Assembly (NCBI RefSeq): GCF_900106045.1
Contig: NZ_LT629802.1
Location: 4,092,001-4,156,000, forward strand
DNA length: 64,000 bases
Origin: Pseudomonas mucidolens
GTDB taxonomy: Bacteria > Pseudomonadota > Gammaproteobacteria > Pseudomonadales > Pseudomonadaceae
Direction of reading: 5' to 3'
Shown here piece after piece: positions 24,329-33,219 of the stretch. The position numbers were made by a program, and so were the translations under genes. Below the pieces are notes generated by a model that was not told where the DNA came from, made no database searches, and was given only the letters and a program-made list of their open reading frames with translations. Every line of letters begins with the position of its first letter. Within the stretch, counting starts at the first letter, position 1.

Positions 24329-25287
24329 GCCGACTTCCTGATCACGGCCAATTCCGCCTCACGGTTGGCGATGGCTTCTTCCAACTCAGGGGAACGCTTG
24401 GCCCATTGCTCCGGTGGCAGCGGTTTGGACCATTCGATGATGTCGGGATAGTCGAGGTCTGGTGGCGGTGATAACTTCCATGTTTGCAGCATCATTGCGA
24501 TCGGAGCACCAAGGAGTATGGCAGCGATCACCAACCAAATTGCTTGACCAATTTCTTGATCCCTTAGGTGCTGCCTGATTCCATTAAGGTAGTCAGAGCA
24601 AACGCCCCAAAAAACACTTCTACCGCGCAGTTTTTCTCTCCCCCCCTCAAAATCATTTGTAATCGGCAAAACCTCTGGCCCGATTTCCATGTAGCTGCGC
24701 GTGCACTCCCACAACGCCATGGCCGTGGTGCCGCCACCACAGTTAAACCCGAACCAAAAATGCTTATTATCGTCCTTGGCTTGCGGGTCAGGGTTCTCAA
24801 AGCCAATGATCAATAAACCCATTGTTGCTTTACCTGCCTGGCTCACTGACGACTGTTGAGTGGCTGCCGCCGTCACGCTTTCCCAGGGGACGATCCAGTA
24901 CTCGTCATCCTCTCGTGGCACACACACCTCGCGGCGTTGCCGATTAAAGCGCACCGGCAAGGGCACCTCGCGAAACAGACCTTGAATTATAAAGAGCGCA
25001 GGAATACCTGTGATTATCCCTCCTGCGATAAGAGAAAATTCGCTGAGCTCAGGTGAAATATTTCTAAATCCATAAGCTGCGGATAAAAAAAGCATCACCA
25101 TCGGCCACAGCACCATTACCGCCGAACCGATGCTGTAGTTGCCAATATCGAGAAACACCTCGTTCTTGCGCCAAATGATGTTGAGCACATCCGAGGGTTT
25201 TTCACCGGTGGGAACGGGCAACGGCGCCAAGTAGTCATTGCGCGAAAACATCCGTTTTTTCGTGGTGCCTGCCGGTGGCGTACTCAT
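24325..25287 (-). CDS. Presumed T6SS immunity membrane protein, copy 2
   Basis: A 320-residue paralogue. It combines the LSAAYGFRNISPELSEFSLI front (as copy 4) with the ITNDFEGGREKLRGRSVFWG back (as copy 5). Small scaffold changes (PREDDEYWIVPWES, KDDNKHFWFGFNCGG) set it apart from its sisters. It overlaps both neighbours by ATGA. Confidence 0.75.
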   Translation of the reverse strand: MSTPPAGTTKKRMFSRNDYLAPLPVPTGEKPSDVLNIIWRKNEVFLDIGNYSIGSAVMVLWPMVMLFLSAAYGFRNISPELSEFSLIAGGIITGIPALFIIQGLFREVPLPVRFNRQRREVCVPREDDEYWIVPWESVTAAATQQSSVSQAGKATMGLLIIGFENPDPQAKDDNKHFWFGFNCGGGTTAMALWECTRSYMEIGPEVLPITNDFEGGREKLRGRSVFWGVCSDYLNGIRQHLRDQEIGQAIWLVIAAILLGAPIAMMLQTWKLSPPPDLDYPDIIEWSKPLPPEQWAKRSPELEEAIANREAELAVIRKSA

Positions 25288-26222
25288 GCGCTGTCCTTAG
25301 GTTGCACGGCCAGTTCCGCTTCACGTTTTGCGATGGCTTCTTCCAACTCAGGGGAACGCTTGGCCCATTGCTCGGGTGGTAGCGGTTTGGACCATTCGAT
25401 GATGTCGGGATAGGGCAGGTCTGGCGGCGGGTACAGCTTTTTCCTTTGCAGATAGGTAGCGAGAGGAGCATTGAAAATAAATACGCCGAATACTCCTTCC
25501 CACAATAGTGTTAGAAACCAGCCGCGCTTTTTGGCCTTGTCGTTCATGTAATCGATGTAGTAACGCAGATTTGCACCTGAATTGAGCGCTGCGGCTTCCG
25601 GGGCAGCCTCAGGCCCAATCTCCATGTAGCTACGCATACACTCCCACAACGCCATGGCCGTGGTGCCGCCACCACAGTTAAAGCCGAACGAAAAATGCTT
25701 GTTATCCTCTTTGGCCTGCGGGTCAGGGTTCTCAAAGCCAACAATCAATAAGCCCATCGTAGCTTTACCGGCCTGGCTCACCGACGACTGCTGCGTGGCC
25801 GCCGCCGTCACGCTTTCCCAGGGGACAATCCAGAACTCGCCACCCTCTCGTGGCACGCACACCTCGCGGCGTTGCCGATTAAAGCGCACCGGTAAAGGCA
25901 CCTCACGAAACAGTCCCTGAATTAAAAAAAGCGTAGGAACCCCAATGATGATTCCGCCTCCTACAAGAGTAAACACACTGAGATCGGGGGCAATATTTCT
26001 AAACGCAAAGGCCAGCCCTAAAAACAGCATTACCATCGGCCACAGCACCATCACCGCCGAGCCGATACTGTAGTTTCCGATGTCGAGAAACACCTCGTTC
26101 TTGCGCCAAATGGTGTTGAGCACATCCGAGGGTTTTTCACCGGTGGGAATGGGCAACGGCGATAAGTAGTCATTGCGCGAAAACATCCGTTTTTTCGTGG
26201 TGCCTGCCGGTGGCGTACTCAT
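25284..26222 (-). CDS. Presumed T6SS immunity membrane protein, copy 1
   Basis: A 312-residue paralogue directly after the effector gene, overlapping it by ATGA, hence the best candidate for the cognate immunity protein. Front type LGLAFAFRNIAPDLSVFTL; C-terminal variable part EAAALNSGANLRYYIDYMND and GWFLTLLWEGVFGVFIFN. The last residues (KREAELAVQPKDSA) differ from the NREAELAVIRKSA tail of the other five. Two N-terminal and one C-terminal hydrophobic segments predict an inner-membrane protein, as expected for protection from a pore-forming toxin. Confidence 0.78.
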   Translation of the reverse strand: MSTPPAGTTKKRMFSRNDYLSPLPIPTGEKPSDVLNTIWRKNEVFLDIGNYSIGSAVMVLWPMVMLFLGLAFAFRNIAPDLSVFTLVGGGIIIGVPTLFLIQGLFREVPLPVRFNRQRREVCVPREGGEFWIVPWESVTAAATQQSSVSQAGKATMGLLIVGFENPDPQAKEDNKHFSFGFNCGGGTTAMALWECMRSYMEIGPEAAPEAAALNSGANLRYYIDYMNDKAKKRGWFLTLLWEGVFGVFIFNAPLATYLQRKKLYPPPDLPYPDIIEWSKPLPPEQWAKRSPELEEAIAKREAELAVQPKDSA

Positions 26223-29200
26223 GCGCGGTCCTTGGGTTGCAGGTAAGTAGAGCCTGAACGCTCACTGTCGAGCGGGTAGCTTGGTACACGATCCAGTTCC
26301 GGTGTCGGATCATCCCGCAGGGCAATCACGCCTCCGTTGTCATTCAGGGTAAAGGCCACACCCCGTTCACCGCCGATAAAGTTGCGGGCGCCCAGCAGTG
26401 CGGTCAATGGCGTGCGATACCGCAAGCGCAGGGAGATCGTGCTGGGTGGGGTGCTAAGGACACCTTGTACTGAGCTGAAGGGCCCGCTCAGGCGTAAACC
26501 TTGGCCTTCGTTAGCGGGTATCCAGCAACAGGTACTGCCGGGCAGCCAATGAGGTGCCATATCCCGCCAAGGGCGAGGCGGTTTGTAGTTGTTGATCGGG
26601 CTGTTTTTGATCAAATCGCGGTAGCGCTGGCTATCCACCGGATCACCGATCAGGCTCAGTTCCAGGTAGGCGCTGCTGGGCTCGGCCCCTGGCAAGTCGA
26701 TGGTCAGGCTACTGATGGTGCTTACGGAAGTCAGCCCGGAGGGACCACTTGAACTGCCCATTACCGAGCTGCTCTCCATGCTCACGCGTGGGGTATACAG
26801 GATGCCGTACAGTTGATTGAGTTCGTCTTGTTGGGCCTTGGCCGCGATAGGATCTAAATTCCCTGCTCGGGCTTTTGACCAGCAGCAGAAGTTGAGGAAA
26901 TTTTGCAGCGGGGTTTGCTGAAAGAACCAGGTGATCAGGTACAGCACGCCCAGCGCGAACATGATCCAGTTGAGCGGGCCCATGCATAGCGAGTAGCGCA
27001 TGATGGCTGTTTCGACTTCCACCAGTCCAGCTAAGGTTCTCATCGTGTAGGTAGCCCCCAACAGAGCCTGACTACCATAAGCCGCTATTTGTCCACCAAC
27101 TACAGCCTGGCGCATCTCCAGCCACGGATCGATATGTGATTGCGCGCTTTCCATCTGTTTTTGCAGGGATTTAAACTCCGCTCCAGCAGCAACGAACGAC
27201 AACCCACCAATCACCCCACCAAATAGAGTGAGGGTTGGGGCCGCTGAACCAAAGAAGTGAAGTCGATCCACCCCCAACCCCTGCCGCACCTGACTATCAA
27301 TCACCGCCGTCAACGCGGCAGCGGCATACAAAGCAGCGGAAACTGTATCGTTGACGCGCTGACTGTCCATCCCCTCCACTGACCCGGCCTGACTCAGGTA
27401 ATTACTCGCGTTGAGTGTATTCAGCAGCAAGGCTGCCAATGGCACGACCCCACCACTATTGGTCACAAAGGCGGAGTTCGTGATGCCTGTCACGCGTCCG
27501 GCGCCAATGGCTTCCCCTGTGGTGCGGGCCCATTGGGTCAGCCCTTCGGCTTTTTGCCCCAACAACGTCCAAATCTGCCGGCCACCCTCGGTCACCAACT
27601 GCAAACGAGTTTCGCTGCCTAAGCGAGCGGCGACGAAAACGCCAAGCCAGGCACTGCTGAAGGTTTGAGCTCCTTTGAGCAACAGCAACGACGCCGCCAG
27701 ACGGTTGACCAGTACATTCCATGGACTATGGGCGTCGCGGGCCATGGCCGCGAGGTCATCCAGAATCGGCCTGGTCAATGGCGCGAGTGCCTGATGGGTT
27801 GCCGCGATATTCTCGGAGGCCAGTGCCGCCATCAGCTCGCCCAGGCGAGAGGTGTTATTAATCTCCGCATCGAGTGAGGGCGTCCAGGCGCGGAACAGTT
27901 GTGTCAGTGCGCCGCCATCGGCTGCCCGCACATAGTCGGCGTATTGTTCGGCGCCCTGGGCACGAATGCATTGGGCGGTCAAACAACCGGTGGCCAGCTC
28001 GGTCAACCAATGCCGGGTTTCCGGGTCATAGTAATCGACAAACCAGGTACCGTTGGCGGAACGCTTGAGGTATACGCCTCGGTCAGTAAACAGTGCTTTA
28101 TGGCGTTGTTCGATCTGCTGGAAATGCGCCGGCGCGGTGGTGTCGAGCCAGGTGTTCATCGCTGTCAGATCGATATACTCGCCGACTTTGGCACTGAGGA
28201 AATCGTTGTCGAGGTTGGCCTGCTTTTCAGCACGGTACTCACGTACCACGAACTCTGCCTCGTTGTACAAATCAGCCGGAATAAAGGCCCTCACCGGTGA
28301 GACGATGGCCGCGATCCGCGCATCGCGGTCGCGGGCTTCAGCCGGGCCAGGCGCGCCACCGTAACGACGGGCCTGAGTTTCCGCCTTGAGCTCATCGTCC
28401 AGCTGATGCTGGGCATTGAGCATCACCCACCCCTGATCGGGCGTCAGGTGGATGTCACGCTCCTTGTAGCGGTAGCTGAGGGAACCCGCCAGCTCGGCAC
28501 CGTCTTCGCTGATCAGGCTGCGCACAAACCCGCCGATACTGAGGCGCAGATTGTTGTCACCGATCCATTGTTCGTGTCGCGCTTCCACCCATTCCTGCTC
28601 ATGGTTGATATCGCGCAGCACACCCAAGTCATCATCCAGGCACGCAAAGACAGGGAACAAACCTTTGGCCTGCGCTTTCGCCAGGTCGAGCCAATTCTGC
28701 GTGGCCTGCCCCTCCCAGCGTTCAGCACTCCACTCACCCGGAGGCTCATCGCTGGCGTCGGGGTGTTGGGCGATGACTTTCTCCCGCTCACGTGAACGGT
28801 GCATGGCCTCGGTGTAGGCATTGATATTCAGGGTCGTCGGGTCTTTCATCGCGGTCGCACCCAGTGCATCCGTATCATCGCCGCCCCGTTGTTGGTCAGC
28901 CTTCATCGACCTGGTATAGGTGACTGGGATGAGTTCAGCCATGACCTGATCGGCTTTGGCCAGCGGCGGGCAATGAGGCGCTTGCAACTCGTTGGCCACC
29001 GTGCGCAAGGCCATCTGGCGCATGTGTGCACTGCGCTTGGCACTGCTCTCGCTCAGCGACTGACAGTGTTCTGGATTCAGTGGAAACTCGCTATAGAGCA
29101 TCCAGGCGTCATAGATTTTCTTCAGGGCCAGACCTGTCAGGGTGCCATCCAGCACGACGGTGGCATCGGCTTCCAGCGCTTGTTCACTCAGCAAACCATT

Positions 29201-29491
29201 CGACCCGATGGCATAGCGTTTGAGAGGACCTTGGTCCTGCCACAGATAAAGAAAACCTCCGCGCAGGCGGCGTGCCGCCATAGGGTGGCTCTGGGTAGCC
29301 ACGCCGGGCACGCAGCAAGGATGGGCGGCTTGTTCTTCTGCCAGGGCATACCGCACGGGCACTACGAATATGTCCGGTTGGTGGGCTGGGCATGGCGTAA
29401 TTGAACTGTTGATATCTTCGTGGGGCATCGCCTTGGCGGCCCGGTTAGCCTGAGCCAACCGATCAACCATGGCCAGTTTTTCTGCGCTCAT
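26219..29491 (-). CDS. VasX-like T6SS effector (BTH_I2691-type)
   Basis: A 1090-residue toxin. The N-terminal domain (from about residue 30: CPAHQPDIFVVPVRYALAEE, then GVATQSHPMAARRLRGGFLY, LYLWQDQG) is the VasX N-terminal region typical of effectors loaded through a DUF4123 adaptor. The centre is soluble and helical. The C-terminal 450 residues hold several hydrophobic segments (LAASLLLLKGAQTF, ALYAAAALTAVID, TLFGGVIGGLSFVAAGAEF, NWIMFALGVLYLITWFF), as in colicin-like pore formers. It overlaps the adaptor gene upstream and the first immunity gene downstream by ATGA. VasX of Vibrio cholerae is the established model; membrane depolarisation here is inferred. Confidence 0.88.
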   Translation of the reverse strand: MSAEKLAMVDRLAQANRAAKAMPHEDINSSITPCPAHQPDIFVVPVRYALAEEQAAHPCCVPGVATQSHPMAARRLRGGFLYLWQDQGPLKRYAIGSNGLLSEQALEADATVVLDGTLTGLALKKIYDAWMLYSEFPLNPEHCQSLSESSAKRSAHMRQMALRTVANELQAPHCPPLAKADQVMAELIPVTYTRSMKADQQRGGDDTDALGATAMKDPTTLNINAYTEAMHRSREREKVIAQHPDASDEPPGEWSAERWEGQATQNWLDLAKAQAKGLFPVFACLDDDLGVLRDINHEQEWVEARHEQWIGDNNLRLSIGGFVRSLISEDGAELAGSLSYRYKERDIHLTPDQGWVMLNAQHQLDDELKAETQARRYGGAPGPAEARDRDARIAAIVSPVRAFIPADLYNEAEFVVREYRAEKQANLDNDFLSAKVGEYIDLTAMNTWLDTTAPAHFQQIEQRHKALFTDRGVYLKRSANGTWFVDYYDPETRHWLTELATGCLTAQCIRAQGAEQYADYVRAADGGALTQLFRAWTPSLDAEINNTSRLGELMAALASENIAATHQALAPLTRPILDDLAAMARDAHSPWNVLVNRLAASLLLLKGAQTFSSAWLGVFVAARLGSETRLQLVTEGGRQIWTLLGQKAEGLTQWARTTGEAIGAGRVTGITNSAFVTNSGGVVPLAALLLNTLNASNYLSQAGSVEGMDSQRVNDTVSAALYAAAALTAVIDSQVRQGLGVDRLHFFGSAAPTLTLFGGVIGGLSFVAAGAEFKSLQKQMESAQSHIDPWLEMRQAVVGGQIAAYGSQALLGATYTMRTLAGLVEVETAIMRYSLCMGPLNWIMFALGVLYLITWFFQQTPLQNFLNFCCWSKARAGNLDPIAAKAQQDELNQLYGILYTPRVSMESSSVMGSSSGPSGLTSVSTISSLTIDLPGAEPSSAYLELSLIGDPVDSQRYRDLIKNSPINNYKPPRPWRDMAPHWLPGSTCCWIPANEGQGLRLSGPFSSVQGVLSTPPSTISLRLRYRTPLTALLGARNFIGGERGVAFTLNDNGGVIALRDDPTPELDRVPSYPLDSERSGSTYLQPKDRA

Positions 29492-30339
29492 GCGGAGAAT
29501 TCCTTATCGGTGAGCTGCTGACGCTCTAGTTCAGCACTCAGGTTGTCCAGGCGTTGCTCAGGCAAAATCCCAGGTTCGGTGAGAATCTGTCGGTAAACGG
29601 CATGGCCGGGAGCGTCAGGAAAGTCATTACCTAGTAAGGCGTGAAAGCTGGCCCAGCGGGTGACTTCATCGGCGGAGCTGTAGCCTTGTCGTTCAGCACT
29701 GAGTTGACAGGTCGTGACCCACTGCTGCTGTGCGGCGTGATCCAATCCTTGCAGGCACTGAGGGAAGTGCTGCTGACAATGTTCGATCAACTGCTGGGCA
29801 AGACGCTGCCGCTTGGCTTCGCTCAAGTGATCCAGTTGTTCTGGGGTCAGGCATAACCAAGGCTGTTCCGTATACTGCGCGATGGGCTGCTCAGGGTTTT
29901 CCTGACGAATAAATCCGGAGCTGTGAGCCAATTTCGGCAGCAAGATAAGTCGGATTGGCCCCATCAATCGATCACGCGCCTGGGGCTCCAGACCAGTCAG
30001 CCACAAACGCGTGATACGGGGGTCGTAGTAACGAAAAAGGACCGTCGCGTCACCCTCGACGCGGACGTGAATCAGGCTGCGCAGGTGGTGTAATACAGAT
30101 GCCTCGTCCACCTCGGACTCCAGCCAGATACCCGCCGTTGCACTCCACTCCAGTGCAAAGAGGTGGGCCAACGGGCTGTTGGGGGAAACCGGCACCAATA
30201 TGGGGCCAATATCCGCCAGCTCGCGGTAGGCCGTGTGCTGATACAGCGGCTGAAACTTAGTGTTTCCCCCCTGATCGAGCAGGCGCTCGGACAGGTTGTC
30301 GATCTGAGCACCATCCAGCAGTAAATAAGCCTGATTCAT
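29488..30339 (-). CDS. DUF4123 effector adaptor (Tap/TEC)
   Basis: A 283-residue T6SS adaptor that docks an effector on VgrG. The DUF4123 domain is at residues 1-130, starting MNQAYLLLDGAQIDNLSE and including VLFRYYDPRITRLWL. The start is taken at 30339, where the ATG overlaps the vgrG stop codon as ATGA. It lies between vgrG and the VasX-like gene, exactly the established order vgrG-adaptor-effector. The downstream gene also overlaps by ATGA. Confidence 0.92.
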   Translation of the reverse strand: MNQAYLLLDGAQIDNLSERLLDQGGNTKFQPLYQHTAYRELADIGPILVPVSPNSPLAHLFALEWSATAGIWLESEVDEASVLHHLRSLIHVRVEGDATVLFRYYDPRITRLWLTGLEPQARDRLMGPIRLILLPKLAHSSGFIRQENPEQPIAQYTEQPWLCLTPEQLDHLSEAKRQRLAQQLIEHCQQHFPQCLQGLDHAAQQQWVTTCQLSAERQGYSSADEVTRWASFHALLGNDFPDAPGHAVYRQILTEPGILPEQRLDNLSAELERQQLTDKEFSA

Positions 30340-32405
30340 GCATTCAACTCCGCTAGTTTTTGACACACCGCACAGACCGGTGCGGCGTGACGTGCGGCCT
30401 GAATCAACGCAGATGTTTGTGAGGCCAGTGACGGCGCAACCAACGCCTCGCCGACCATCGGTATGACTGAAAGGGCCTGCTGCGCAGGAACCCCCGCCAT
30501 AGGTGCCCCACCTTGGACGATAGGTACGCTGCTGAAAATCCCCGCAGGGGTGATGACGATGTGGTGACCTCCTGCGCTGAGCGTCAGGCTCATCCCGGCA
30601 CCGACCACCACGTTGGTGGCTGTGACGTGAGCGTGTGCCCCGGCCTGAATCACCACCGTACCGTCTGCCATGGTGCTGCTGTCACCGGTAATGCTGGTCA
30701 GTTCGCTACCACCAATCACCGTGTTGCGCAGACCTTGGGTCGTGTGCAGTTCGTCACCCTTGATCAAGCTGGAACTGTTGTTGTCCACCTGCTCAAAGCG
30801 GTCGTTATTGATCAGGGTGTGACTGTCGCGAGTAATTTGCTCGTGGCGATCGTTACCGATCTTGGTGTCACTGTCGTTGAGGATTACCTGTTCAATATCG
30901 CGCTGAGCGCGCAGGCAGATCAGTTCCTGGCCGCTACGATCTTCAATCGATAGCTCGTTGTAGCCACCACTGGCGGGCGAGCTTTGGCTACGCAGGACGG
31001 TTTTGGTTTTGTTCGCGGGCAAGGGATAAGGCAGCGATGTGACCTTGTTCGGCACGCACCCGGTAATCAATGGATTGTCGGGATTACCTTCAAGGTAGGT
31101 CACCACCACTTCCATGCCGATGCGCGGTATGGTCACCGAACCGAAACCTTCCCCCGCCCAGTTGGATGAAACCCGCAGCCAGCAACTGCTCTTGTCGCTG
31201 CCAAGTTCGGCGCGGTCCCAATGGAATTCGACCTTAACCCGCCCGTACTCATCGCAAAAGATTTCCTCCCCTGCTGGACCGGTGACTTGAGCGGTCTGAC
31301 TGACCAATACCGATTTACGCGTGACCAGCGCTGGACGGTAGAACACGTCCCAGGGAATCGCGCTGAAGGTATTACGGTAACCTTGGGTAAAACCGTCTTC
31401 AGATTTAACCTCGCTAGTAACTGATTCCTCAAGAGCCTGGGGCTGCTTACCGGAGTGAGTCACGCTGAGTAACAACCACAAATCGTTGCACTGCTGACGC
31501 GGATGTTCGGTCAGGTCAAAGAAGTGACCACTGCGCAGGGTTGGCTGGTCGCTTTTACCCTCGGCCAACTGATAATCGGCACGGTGCCGCTCCAGCGCCT
31601 GCCGGGCAATCTGTTTGCCGAGCTTTTCATTTTCATGCCGCACCGGGTAACGGTAATCTTCAAGTGCAGGACTGAACTCGGCAGTGAATTGGCTTTCCAG
31701 CAACTGGCTTGGGCGTTTTAAGTCATAGCCCCGCCGCGTGGTGGTGCTGGTTCGGGTGTTGAAACGCATGGAGAACTGGCTGACGACCGGGTGATCCGCG
31801 GCCAGGCCGGAGCCTTGCTGATAGACCGTCGCCCCCAGTTTGGGGAAGTAGGTCTGATCATCAGTGAATACCAACTGATGGCCATCCTGGCTGTGTTGGT
31901 GGTGCCACGAAATCCCGTCCTCACTGCACAACCGCTGGATGAACTCGAAGTCGTTTTCAGCGTATTGCGTGCAGTATTCGCGCTCTGGGCTGGTGCTGAC
32001 ATTAAAGGTAAACGCATCGGCCTGAATCCCGTGACCCTGGAGCACTTTGGCCACGATCTGCGGCACCGTCAGATGCTGAAAAATCCGTTGGTTGTGGCTG
32101 AACTGCAGATAGTGCAAGGCCGGCACCAAGGTCAACTGATAGCGGGTCAGGCGCTTGCCCGCCTCGCCCACCAGCACGTCCTCGATATGCCCATGCATGC
32201 CTTCCCCATTCAGGCCAAACTGCAGAAAAGCCGGCTGCCCGAGCAGGCGCTCAAGGTCGAAATCCGGCGACTCGCTGACGAGCTCAATCTGGATCGCATA
32301 CAAGCTGCTGATCGCTTCCGTACCCTCGAAAGCGAGGACCTTGAAGTCGTTGCGAACAGAAGGGATCAATAACGCAAAATGCGCAGCATTGGCCGGCGCG
32401 AACAT
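30336..32405 (-). CDS. vgrG: VgrG spike protein
   Basis: A 689-residue T6SS tip protein. The gp27-like region (FKVLAFEGTEAISSLYAIQ, REYCTQYAENDFEFIQRLCS, EDGISWHHQHS) is followed by the gp5 OB-fold (VKVEFHWDR, WLRVSSNWAGEGFGS, PRIGMEVVVTYLEGNPDNP) and the beta-helix spike with repeated polar strands. A short C-terminal extension ends in APVCAVCQKLAELNA and has no evident enzymatic domain. The start MFAPANAAH is chosen, since the longer frame includes non-conserved sequence overlapping the hcp-vgrG hairpin. It delivers the downstream VasX-like effector through the DUF4123 adaptor. Confidence 0.93.
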   Translation of the reverse strand: MFAPANAAHFALLIPSVRNDFKVLAFEGTEAISSLYAIQIELVSESPDFDLERLLGQPAFLQFGLNGEGMHGHIEDVLVGEAGKRLTRYQLTLVPALHYLQFSHNQRIFQHLTVPQIVAKVLQGHGIQADAFTFNVSTSPEREYCTQYAENDFEFIQRLCSEDGISWHHQHSQDGHQLVFTDDQTYFPKLGATVYQQGSGLAADHPVVSQFSMRFNTRTSTTTRRGYDLKRPSQLLESQFTAEFSPALEDYRYPVRHENEKLGKQIARQALERHRADYQLAEGKSDQPTLRSGHFFDLTEHPRQQCNDLWLLLSVTHSGKQPQALEESVTSEVKSEDGFTQGYRNTFSAIPWDVFYRPALVTRKSVLVSQTAQVTGPAGEEIFCDEYGRVKVEFHWDRAELGSDKSSCWLRVSSNWAGEGFGSVTIPRIGMEVVVTYLEGNPDNPLITGCVPNKVTSLPYPLPANKTKTVLRSQSSPASGGYNELSIEDRSGQELICLRAQRDIEQVILNDSDTKIGNDRHEQITRDSHTLINNDRFEQVDNNSSSLIKGDELHTTQGLRNTVIGGSELTSITGDSSTMADGTVVIQAGAHAHVTATNVVVGAGMSLTLSAGGHHIVITPAGIFSSVPIVQGGAPMAGVPAQQALSVIPMVGEALVAPSLASQTSALIQAARHAAPVCAVCQKLAELNA

Positions 32406-32440
32406 ACGCTTATCCTTGGCTGAGAGAGAAGACAACACAC

Positions 32441-32475
32441 AAAACGGCATCAACCGTCAAACAGGTCGATGCCGT
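32441..32475 (-). terminator. Hairpin between hcp and vgrG (partial terminator)
   Basis: On the minus strand ACGGCATCGACC, an 8-nt loop and GGTTGATGCCGT form a 12-bp stem with one G-T pair, followed by TTTTGTG. Placed 18 bp after hcp and 36 bp before vgrG, it should let most transcripts end after hcp, giving more Hcp than VgrG. Confidence 0.75.
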
Positions 32476-32492
32476 GAAACCGCCTGCCCGTG

Positions 32493-33011
32493 TCAGCCAG
32501 CGACTGGGGTGCGCCAGTCATCAGAACCGGAGGTGCCAGACACTTCGTGGGTCCAGGTGATTTTGCGATAGGTGAACTCAACGTCTTCCAGATGCGTGAA
32601 GTGCGAATTCGACGGATCCTGGCAGTTATGCATGTAATCCTTGATGTCGACGATGATCGCGTCTTCGAGTTTGGTGGTGAAGTAGTGCTCTTGAGTACCC
32701 GCTGCCGAGGTGCGATACCACTGGATGGTAATCTCAGTCAGACGTTCGCCGGACGTCAGTGCAGCCAGCAGCAGCGGCGAGGACTTGTCGAACACCTTAA
32801 TGATTTTGACAGGCTTATGAACGCGTTGACCGGTCGGTTGACCCGATTGCGGATCGCGAGGAATGATCACTTCGTGGCTAAAGCCCTGAACCATGACCTG
32901 GTCTTCATGACCTTCCTGGTAGGTGTTGCCGACCGAGTCAGCGGTGAAAGCACCGGCAGTGATCAGGCCCTGTTTGGTACCTGTGATGGACATATATGCT
33001 GGCGTAGCCAT
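32493..33011 (-). CDS. hcp: Hcp tube protein of type VI secretion
   Basis: A 172-residue Hcp1-family protein that forms the hexameric-ring tube of the T6SS. Signatures are YMSITGTKQGLITAGAF, the segment VQGFSHEVIIPRD, VHKPVKIIKVFDKSSPLLL and YHFTTKLEDAIIV-like YFTTKLEDAIIVDIKDYM, ending HLEDVEFTYRKITWTHE. An AAGGAA ribosome site precedes the start. It is the first gene of the orphan hcp-vgrG-adaptor-effector-immunity cluster, which carries no structural T6SS genes in this window, so the apparatus must be encoded elsewhere. Confidence 0.96.
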   Translation of the reverse strand: MATPAYMSITGTKQGLITAGAFTADSVGNTYQEGHEDQVMVQGFSHEVIIPRDPQSGQPTGQRVHKPVKIIKVFDKSSPLLLAALTSGERLTEITIQWYRTSAAGTQEHYFTTKLEDAIIVDIKDYMHNCQDPSNSHFTHLEDVEFTYRKITWTHEVSGTSGSDDWRTPVAG

Positions 33012-33052
33012 GGATGTTCCTTGCTGAAAATAGAGGAACCCGCAGGCATGTT

Positions 33053-33068
33053 TGCACTGCAGGTGCCG
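33053..33068 (-). promoter_or_regulatory. Sigma-54 promoter of hcp
   Basis: On the minus strand the sequence CGGCACCTGCAGTGCA has the invariant GG-N10-GC and matches the sigma-54 consensus TGGCACG-N4-TTGCA at most positions. The predicted start site gives a leader of about 30 nt before hcp. RpoN control of hcp operons is known in Vibrio and Pseudomonas. Confidence 0.75.
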
Positions 33069-33177
33069 TAAACTCTTTCAAGGTTTATGCCAATAAAACT
33101 AAATACCTTATTTATCAACGGTATGGATTTAAAGCCGTAGATTTAGCTAGCGTCTAACATAGGAATTATCAATAAAA

Positions 33178-33219
33178 GTGCGCAAGAAGTTGCGCAATGC
33201 TGTGCAACTTCTTGCGCAC
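33178..33219. promoter_or_regulatory. 19-bp inverted repeat upstream of hcp promoter
   Basis: GTGCGCAAGAAGTTGCGCA, loop ATGC, then TGTGCAACTTCTTGCGCAC: 18 of 19 positions pair. It lies 110-165 bp upstream of the sigma-54 promoter, the usual place for an enhancer-binding protein. A related half-site TGTGCAACTTTTGGCGCA is at 33284-33301. The rest of the hcp-hemerythrin gap (33220-33706) shows no gene. Confidence 0.6.
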
